Source: Ostrinia nubilalis (taxonomy: Eukaryota; Arthropoda; Insecta; Lepidoptera; Crambidae). Taken from it: a stretch of 64,000 nt of DNA. The first letter of the stretch is position 1; each line of letters begins with the position of its first letter. A program made the translations under genes and the position numbers. This document shows positions 57,601 to 64,000 of this stretch, one piece after another. The stretch spans positions 7,232,001 to 7,296,000 of the forward strand of contig NC_087119.1 in assembly GCF_963855985.1 (NCBI RefSeq), read 5' to 3'. A model generated the notes under the pieces. That model saw nothing but the letters and a program-made list of their open reading frames with translations, made no database searches and was not told where the DNA came from.

Positions 57601-59560
57601 CGATTACCACAGGTATGATCAAAAATTAAGGTCGGCCGACCGAAGTACAGCGCACATTAATCTTAGTGTAAAACGACATACACCAAGTAATCAATTAGTT
57701 ATTACAATGCAGTTATAACTTTCAGATGTTATATTTACCCGTATTCACAAGAATTGGGTCTGCAAAAAAAGCAAACTGGCATATGAACGAAATTTGTAGT
57801 AATCATTTTTAACAAAAAGTATGATGGGTCCTTAATAAATGGTTTATTATAAACTATAAAAAATAGTGCTATAAATGCTTCTTTCCCAAAAAGTGTTGAT
57901 TTTCAATGTTTTTTGTGAACACGGGTAATATGTATGAAGTAATCGTGTCTGCAATCACGCATCTATGCGCCAATGACCCGTCAGACGTAAGTATTCTTCA
58001 ATAATTAAATAAATAATTACGATATAATGTGATGATTTTAGTATATCATAAATTAAAGCTAGTATTTATTTATTTGGCGGTTCTTGATAAAATGCGCTTG
58101 TCAGACACGACTAGTAGCTAATTTACAGTTATCAACTAAGTACATCAGTCGGCACCTACGCTTTTCGACGGGGGAATAACACGACCAAAAAATATACAAC
58201 AAAAATACAACTGATTCGCAACTATACACACAAAATGGAATACACGTATGTCGTATAATGATGCCTGTTGTGGAATAACGTTCTTGTTCTACAACAGGCG
58301 TGATTGTACGACAAATATATCAAAAGTGGAATTGAAAACTGTTATAAAAACTATTTATGGTAAGACATTAAGCGAGCGTTCACGATTTAAGAGTAAAGTC
58401 GATCTCGAATCACAACCGTCTCCTGAAAACCTCCTATCGCTCACGCGTGGCGCCAGCGGCTACACTACACTATGCTACGGTCGAATTCAGATCAATATTT
58501 TGACGTTTAAACCATAAAAAAGCACAGGGGAGAATGTACGTGTGGCGGAGTCTTGTCTATGATGAACTTCACGCTTGAGAGGTGTCTCTGATTTCTGATG
58601 TTAAGTATTCGGATACATAACAAATATAATTATAAAAACAGGTAAAATATTATTCATAAAACATTATTGTTATAAGATGGATTGTATTTTTATAAAATTA
58701 AATCATTATAAAATTGGTTGCTTAACATAAGTGACGTATAAAATGACATGCTAGGTTTCAAGTAGCATTTCGATTTGGATGGTCTGCGACATTGATTTCA
58801 TGAGACGAAAGACGATTTAATAGCCCTGTTAATATTAGCAAAAGTTTAGTTAATGACATATCACAATTCACAATCATAAGGTGAAATTAGCACTTAGCAA
58901 CCAACTATATTTTTATGTAGTCCACATGCAATAACATCTCTTCTCTTCTCTGTGTTTGTCTATGGAATAAATGTCAATTCACTGACCCGAAATACAAATT
59001 CAAAAAATTACAAACTACTTGCGAACATGCAGAGGAATCACAACGACGCCAGTGTTGCCCGCTACCTTAAAACTAGTCACACTATCCTGATGATCTTGTA
59101 AATTAGATATCTTAGGTAAATTGATAGAAATAGAACACGATTAGGTACTGTAGTATGAGCAACAATATATGCAGACATGATAATAACTATTCTAAGATAT
59201 TTCAATACTATTACCCTAAATATGTTGCTTAAATGTTCGACATATTTGGAGCCATTTATATTTAACTTCTAAAAAGAATGATTAAGAACCAATAGTATAT
59301 TATGTTGTTACTGATTAAATGTAGTACTATAGAAAGTATCCTGCCTGCTAATACTATTCTACGAGCTAGATGGTGATTATAACAAAAAGGGCCGTGGAGT
59401 TGGTACTACATACTGATTTCTTGCCAAAGCTTGTTCAAAATTAAGCCATATTTAAAACCAAAATAGATAATAAACCTAGTGAGATTTCACTGGGTATTTG
59501 AATGAAATGTGGCGACTAGCGCATAATAAAAACTAAAATAATTTCAGGGCCCATTAAAGT

Positions 59561-59566
59561 TTTATT
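59561..59566 (-). terminator. candidate poly(A) signal of AMPK gamma
   Basis: TTTATT on the + strand reads AATAAA on the gene strand, about 200 bases after the stop codon, giving a short 3' untranslated region. Other similar signals further left cannot be excluded. Confidence 0.5.
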
Positions 59567-59765
59567 TCATTCGATGTTGTGTTTGATTTGATTTGAATAA
59601 GCTTCTTTCTCTATCTAAGATATACAAAGTTCATCTGAATAATGAATGAACTAGACTGTAAATATCAACCATTTGACAAAAAAGTTTCAAAGTCTCAGTA
59701 GAGATCCAACTCCGCGGCGTTTATAAATTTACAAAACCATACTTGTTAGCGTGGCAACACTGCGC

Positions 59766-60035
59766 TCACTCTTCGGACACAGTGTCATTAGTGTCATTGG
59801 TGTCATTAGTGTCAGACTGAGCTTCCGCGCCGGCGGTGGCCTCCGAGGGGTCATCGTCCTCGGTGGTGTCGGTGGCTTGGGACTCGTCCCTCTCCTCTAT
59901 GGACGCGTGTTCGTTGCGAAGGCTGGCGCCGCCGCACTCGCCCGTCGGCCGCAGTACAAGGTACATGAGCAAATCCGACAGGGATATGATGCCGATCACT
60001 TTGTCGTCTTCGTCTACAACGACTAGACGATGCAC
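59766..60035 (-). CDS. SNF4Agamma: AMP-activated protein kinase gamma subunit, last coding exon
   Basis: This encodes the C-terminus of the AMP/ATP-sensing gamma subunit of AMPK, a cytosolic energy sensor. After an acceptor (TTTACAG on the gene strand) it reads 'VHRLVVVDEDDKVIGIIS' then 'LSDLLMYLVLRPTGE', the second half of the fourth CBS domain. The His-Arg of HRLVVVD and the Asp of SLSD correspond to residues that contact nucleotide in mammalian gamma subunits. An insect-type acidic tail follows, with E/D/T-rich sequence and a repeated NDT motif made by short tandem units, ending VSEE and a stop. The intron before it is phase 0, so GTG is a valine codon, not a start. Upstream exons lie beyond the right edge. 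Confidence 0.93.
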   Translation of the reverse strand: MHRLVVVDEDDKVIGIISLSDLLMYLVLRPTGECGGASLRNEHASIEERDESQATDTTEDDDPSEATAGAEAQSDTNDTNDTNDTVSEE

Positions 60036-60067
60036 CTGTAAATTTTAATGATTACGTTTAGAATTTC

Positions 60068-60445
60068 AAGGTCACCCAAAGGGCGATGGAGCGGGCTATG
60101 CTCGGAGTTTCCCTGCGTGATCGAATCAAAAATGAGGAGATCCGCAGGAGAACCAAAGTAACCGACATAGCTCGCAGAATTGCTAAAATCAAGTGGCAGT
60201 GGGCGGGTCACATAGCTCGTAGAGACGATGGCCGTTGGGGCAGGAAAGTTCTCGAGTGGCGACCACGGGCTGGAAGACGTAGCGTGGGCAGGCCTCCTAC
60301 TAGGTGGACCGACGATCTGGTAAAGGTCGCGGGAAGAGCCTGGATGCGGGCAGCGCAGGACCGTTCATTGTGGAAAACCTTGGGGGAGGCCTTTGTCCAG
60401 CAGTGGACGTCATTTGGCTGAAACGAACGAACGAACGTTTAGAAT
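60068..60445 (+). mobile_element. RTE-type LINE 3' end, frame intact
   Basis: An open frame encodes 'VTQRAMERAMLGVSLRDR', 'IRRRTKVTDIARRIAKIKW', 'QWAGHIARRDDGRWGRKV', 'VGRPPTRWTDDLVKVAG' and 'LWKTLGEAFVQQWTSFG', ending in TGA at 60419-60421. This is the conserved C-terminal region after the reverse transcriptase in RTE-clade LINEs. It is followed by an AACG tandem run, the usual RTE tail. The copy is 5'-truncated near 60068 and lies antisense to AMPK gamma in its intron. The intact frame suggests a fairly recent insertion. Confidence 0.88.
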
Positions 60446-60464
60446 TTGTCTGTGTGAGCCTATA

Positions 60465-62413
60465 GGCGGTTTTTAGAATCGCGCTGACCGCTCGCTGATC
60501 GTCGGCGCTGATAGATCAATATGTATGTAATGAGGATCAGTACTGTTGTAGAAAATTCAATAAAACTAGTATCTACGTTAATCTTTAAGACATAAGAAAG
60601 ATATATCTTTTTGAATTATCCAAATCGGACCATTACTTACGAAGATATTAAGTAATAAACATAGGCCGTTTTTGCCGCTAAAAGTCAACGTACGCAAGGC
60701 CGCGTGACGTCATTATATCCGAATCGAGCGCAGCCGGCGTACTAATGGGATGGAAAATATTTTTTTCCGGCTAAACTATCAGTTTTAGAAAAAAACTTTT
60801 AATAACATTTATTCTTCAAAATAAAGTAACCTATCGACCAGTAATTTTTAAAAATAAAAATTGTGAAAAATAAGTATTGCTATGTCCAAAAACCACATTT
60901 TCATAGGATTCGATGCAATGCGGAGACGCGGTTGGGGTGAGTGTAACTTAATGATTGTTTGTATTGAACATAATAATACTTAATATGATGCTAATACCCA
61001 GTTTCTGGCCTGGGGGGGGGAGGGATAAGTCATACCCAGCTTATAGCCTGGGGGGAGGGGCAAGCCTTACCCAGCTTCTGGCCTTGGTGGGAGGGGGGAG
61101 AGGCAAGTCATACCCAGTTTCTGGCCTGGGGGGGGGGGGGGTAAGTAATACCCAGCTTCCGGCCGAGGGGGAGTCATACCTAGCTTATGCTTATGGACTG
61201 GGGGAAGGGGCTAGCCTTACCCAGCTTCTGGCTTGGGGAGAGGGGGGGGGGGAAGGGGTCAAGTCATAACCAGTTTCTAGGGCTGGGGGGAGGGGCTAGC
61301 CTTACCCAGCTTATGGCCTGGGGGAGGGGGGGGGGGGTCAAGTCATACCCAATTTCTGGCATGGGGGGGGTGTCATACCCAGCTTCTGGCCGAAGGGGAG
61401 TCATATCCAGCTTATGCTTATGGCCTGGGGGTAGGGGCAAGCCTTACCTAGCTTCTGGCCTGGGGGGAGGGGGAGGGGTCAAGTCATACCCAGTTTCGGG
61501 CCGGGGGGGGGGGAGGGGTAAATCATACCCAACTTCTGGCCGAGGGGGAAGTCATGCCCAGTTTATGACCTGGGGAGAGGAGAGGGGCGGGGTAGTCATA
61601 CCCAGCTTCTAGGCTAAGATTAAATAGATTTCCAGCACGGAGCGGCTGTCCTTCCTGCAGCAGCTGGCCCGCCCATGGGAACGGCGAATAGATAGGTAGG
61701 TGCGTAGGTTTAACTCAGAAAAACTAAATAACAGGTAGGTATTAATTAAGTGTACATCGAAATGATTTTCATAGCAATGTCATATTGTTAGAAGTTATAC
61801 CTTATTGTTAGAAGTAAATAAATTAATACTTATACATTTTTATATTTTACTTGGAAGAAGATATGACTCTGACAACACTTATGTACACTTTATTTGAATA
61901 AATCGCCAAATATACCACCGCGGAGACCCCAATCGCGTCTCTGCGTGCCATTGAATCGTATGAGCGTATGGATTTTTTGCGTTATTTTTCACAATTTCCA
62001 TTTTTAAAAATTACCTATCGATAGCTTACTTTATTCTGATGAATAAATGTCATTACAAGTTTTTCTCTAAAACTGATAATTTGGCTAGAAAAAAATATTT
62101 TCTATCCACGCAGTACGCCGGCAGCGTTCGGATCGGATATAATGACGTCATCGTCCCCGCGCCGGGCGGTCAGTGAACTTTTTTAGTAATTTGGCCATAA
62201 CTTCGTCAATTTTTGTCGTAGAACAAAAATTTTTGCACTGTGTATTAAGGATTTCTTAGCCCTATAAATCTGCATTCACAGCTAAAAATCGAAATGATCC
62301 TCATTGAAGGGAACGTTCCTGAGTGACGCTAATCGGTCGGCGCCGACGCTTCATACATTTCGGCTGTCAGCGCTGAAGGTCAGCGTGCATCAGCGTGATT
62401 CTAAAACCAGCCA
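60465..62413. mobile_element. foldback element with ~450-bp arms and G-rich minisatellite loop
   Basis: 60465-60945 and 61915-62413 are inverted copies. Matching blocks include 'tttttagaatcgcgctgac' with 'cagcgtgattctaaaacc', 'tgacgtcattatatccgaa' with 'ggatataatgacgtcat', 'tagttttagaaaaaaactt' type pairs, 'taacctatcgacc', and 'gcggagacgcg' with 'cgcgtctctgc'. The arms are clearly diverged. Between them lies a GGGG-rich tandem array (60990-61615). No transposase is seen. Confidence 0.8.
60990..61615 (+). repeat. G-rich minisatellite
   Basis: Irregular tandem units alternate 'cataccca', 'gcttctggcctgg' or a variant, and runs of 7 to 13 G with interspersed A, then 'aagccttacc' or 'aagtcataccc'. 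Long low-complexity frames exist on the + strand but are products of the array. The G runs could form quadruplexes on the + strand. Since AMPK gamma is on the - strand, its transcript would carry the C-rich version. Confidence 0.9.
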
Positions 62414-62563
62414 TAGAGCGCTTTCATATTTAGGCGACTTAGCAGCGCGACAAACGCGCAACTTACATACTATATGACAGCGGATTACCTGCCTTCACAT
62501 TATAAAAACGCCGCTGCCGCGCTGCTTTCACGCTTCTTACGTCCTAATATGAAAGCGGCCATA
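62414..62563. mobile_element. MITE with GAGCGCTTTCATATTTAGG ends
   Basis: 'gcgctttcatatttaggcg' and 'gcagcgcgac' at the left are mirrored by 'gccgcgctgctttc' and 'cctaatatgaaagcggcc' at the right. It begins exactly where the foldback element ends. Confidence 0.7.
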
Positions 62564-62699
62564 AACGAGTGAAGGGGATATATGCGATAAGATCGTCGTT
62601 CTGCCTCCTTCCTAAAATTGCTGTGCCCCTAACTGGGTCCACATGTATAACTGTTTAATTTGAAAAACTTAATGTGAATGTGCTATAAACGATTGAGTA

Positions 62700-62840
62700 T
62701 TGGGGTCGGACTAGGCGATTCGTCATCCGAGGAACGCGGGTTCAAACCCCGCTACCGCTCGACTATTTTGGTGAGCCCACTCGTAACACAAGCATGTTTA
62801 GTACGAGGGACAAACGGGACTATTATTTATAAAAAAAAGG
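62700..62840 (+). mobile_element. tRNA-like SINE-type repeat fragment
   Basis: It contains GCGGGTTCAAACCCCGC, a perfect T-arm stem with a consensus B box (GGTTCAAACC). A matching A box is not clear. The following 'tttagtacgagggacaaac' and an A-rich end suggest a short retroposon. It directly precedes the truncated reverse transcriptase frame. Confidence 0.45.
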
Positions 62841-62841
62841 T

Positions 62842-64000
62842 AGCATAAACTCAACAAGCCAGGCTGCTAGGATTAAGAAAATCCTATCAAAAGGTGATCT
62901 CAATCTCCTGGGCTTCCTAAAGAAGGAAGACGGCACCTACACGAACACGGAAGATGAAACAAGCACAATGCTGCTAAAAACACACTTTCCGGGTTGTAAG
63001 ATCACATCGATCGCAAGGTGGCAGGATGAACAACAAAGCACACCGACAAACGAAGAGTGGAAAATCGCCAATAGTATAGCAACAGCGGATAAAGTAAATT
63101 GGGCGCTAAATAGCTTTCAACCCTTTAAATCCGCAGGACTGGACGGAATCTTCCCAGCGCTATTACAATGGCAAACAGCCCAAATACTAAAGTACCTAGT
63201 ACAGATATACCGGGCATGCATAGCTTTTAAATACATACCCAAGCCATGGAGGGAAGCAAAAGTAATCTTTTTACCGAAACCGGGAAAAGAAGACTACACA
63301 CAGGCAAAATCCTTCAGACCAATTAGTCTAACATCGTTCCTACTAAAAGGACTGGAAAGATTGGTAGACCGGCATCTCAGGGATGGCGTGCTGAAAAGCA
63401 AACCACTACACCCCCAACAACACGCCTACAGGAAAGGCAGATCAACAGAGTCGGCTCTACACATGGTAGTACATAAAATAGAGTCGGCCATCACAAACAA
63501 AGCGTCAACCCTTGCTGTCTTCATAGACATAGAAGGAGCGTTTGATAAAACTATGCACAACAGCATAAACCACGCCCTGGAACAATTCAACGTAGAACCA
63601 GCCGTAAGAAGCTGGGTCACTGAACTAGTTAGTAAAAGGGCGGTTCAGGTGGTGGCGAACACGACTACCAGAGCAGAGGTTGTCAGAGGATGCCCTCAAG
63701 GAGGCGTCCTATCGCCACTACTATGGAACATGGTAGTGGACAGTCTGTTAAGGAAACTAAATGACAGAGGGTACACAGCCATTGGATATGCAGATGACAT
63801 CACCATACTGCTAAACGGAGGGGCTGAAAACGTGCTATGTGAAATAATGCGTTCAGCCCTAAACATTGTTGAAAACTGGTGCAACGACCACCAGCTGTCA
63901 GTAAACCCAAACAAAACTGAACTAATCCTTTTCACTAACAAAAGGAAACTACCAGAGCTCCAGCTACCAGAACTCTTTAAAACAAAACTCTCCCTCTCAA
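62842..64000 (+). mobile_element. non-LTR retrotransposon, reverse transcriptase frame (runs off window)
   Basis: Frame 1 is open from 62833 to the window end, about 389 codons, with no stop. It encodes an upstream linker ending in FPGCK, 'KSAGLDGIFPALLQ', 'PWREAKVIFLPKPGKED' and 'KSFRPISLTSFLLKGLER'. The first catalytic aspartate is in 'FIDIEGAFD', then comes 'GCPQGGVLSPLLWN' and the catalytic 'GYADDITILL', followed by 'LSVNPNKTELILFT'. These are reverse transcriptase motifs 1-7 of the Jockey/I superclade; LOA- or I-like wording fits best, but the clade is not fixed. The endonuclease half is absent, so the copy is 5'-truncated near 62842. It is antisense to AMPK gamma in its intron. Codon use is A-rich. 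Confidence 0.9.

Larger units (their letters stand above)
48010..59540. other. intergenic region between convergent genes
   Basis: It lies between the transporter 3' end and the AMPK-gamma 3' end. Apart from the elements listed, I see no supported gene: 48460-49130, 49270-52010 and 54790-59530 are AT-rich with short frames only. Among these, 92 codons at 57293-57571 and 90 codons at 58248-58517 have no recognisable domain and no supporting context. A GC-richer patch at 55900-56180 has overlapping frames and may be an old repeat. A lone CAGGGTG end is at 51426. Confidence 0.55.
60036..64000 (-). other. AMPK gamma intron, transposon-filled
   Basis: No further AMPK gamma exon is recognised up to the window edge. 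The sequence is accounted for largely by an RTE LINE end, a foldback with a G-rich loop, a small MITE, a tRNA-like repeat and a reverse transcriptase frame. Confidence 0.7.

Noticed and set aside
57293..58517. Two ~90-codon frames (57293-57571 and 58248-58517) as host genes
   Set aside because: No domain, signal peptide or splice context is visible, and the length is compatible with chance in a 13 kb intergenic region.
61187..61612. Long glycine-rich open frames over 60955-61612
   Set aside because: They are translations of the G-rich minisatellite: low complexity, no initiation context, and overlapping frames are equally open.

Overview
This is a eukaryotic, AT-rich, intron-rich window. The shared repeats (a tRNA-headed composite SINE, retroelement tails carrying a 'cacttaccatcaggtga' motif, and many small inverted-repeat elements) look lepidopteran, that is moth or butterfly. 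That assignment is inferred from recognised repeat style and protein resemblance, not from a database search.

Two host genes are supported, facing each other tail to tail. (1) On the + strand, positions 10185-46850 hold the C-terminal half of a cationic amino acid transporter (SLC7/CAT family), spread over eight recognised exons. From the exon at 33329 to the stop at 46848-46850 every splice phase agrees. The exon at 10185-10339 ends in phase 0 while the next recognised exon needs phase 2, so at least one short exon (length 3n+2) is probably hidden in the 23 kb intron. The N-terminal exons lie left of the window. (2) On the - strand, 60035-59766 is the last coding exon of the AMP-activated protein kinase gamma subunit (SNF4A-gamma), carrying the end of the last CBS domain and an acidic tail. 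Its other exons lie to the right. About 13 kb between the two genes shows no convincing host gene.

The rest is a dense, nested transposon landscape. Positions 1-10184 are upstream intron or flank with MITEs, a piggyBac-type element with TTAA duplications (7480-8458), and a SINE ending about 17 bases before a splice acceptor. Positions 10340-33328 (giant intron) hold hAT elements with exact 8-bp target duplications (12765-13185 and 27910-30089), CAGGGTG-ended foldback elements and a perfect 94-bp-arm hairpin (32440-32641). Positions 35640-41725 hold a duplicated Harbinger-derived mosaic with two truncated HARBI1-like transposase fragments. Positions 41854-43936 hold a foldback with arms of about 600 bp. 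Positions 46851-48000 are the transporter 3' region, with an old tandem repeat whose copies each carry a poly(A) signal. Positions 52016-54775 are a nested stack of DNA transposons including a pogo-like remnant. Positions 60036-64000 (AMPK-gamma intron) hold an RTE LINE 3' end, a foldback whose loop is a G-rich minisatellite, and the start of a non-LTR retrotransposon with an intact reverse transcriptase frame running off the window.

No new host biochemical pathway is visible. The most interesting material is structural: several long inverted repeats lie inside transcribed introns and could form long double-stranded RNA, transposons crowd splice sites, and element families are nested in a datable order.
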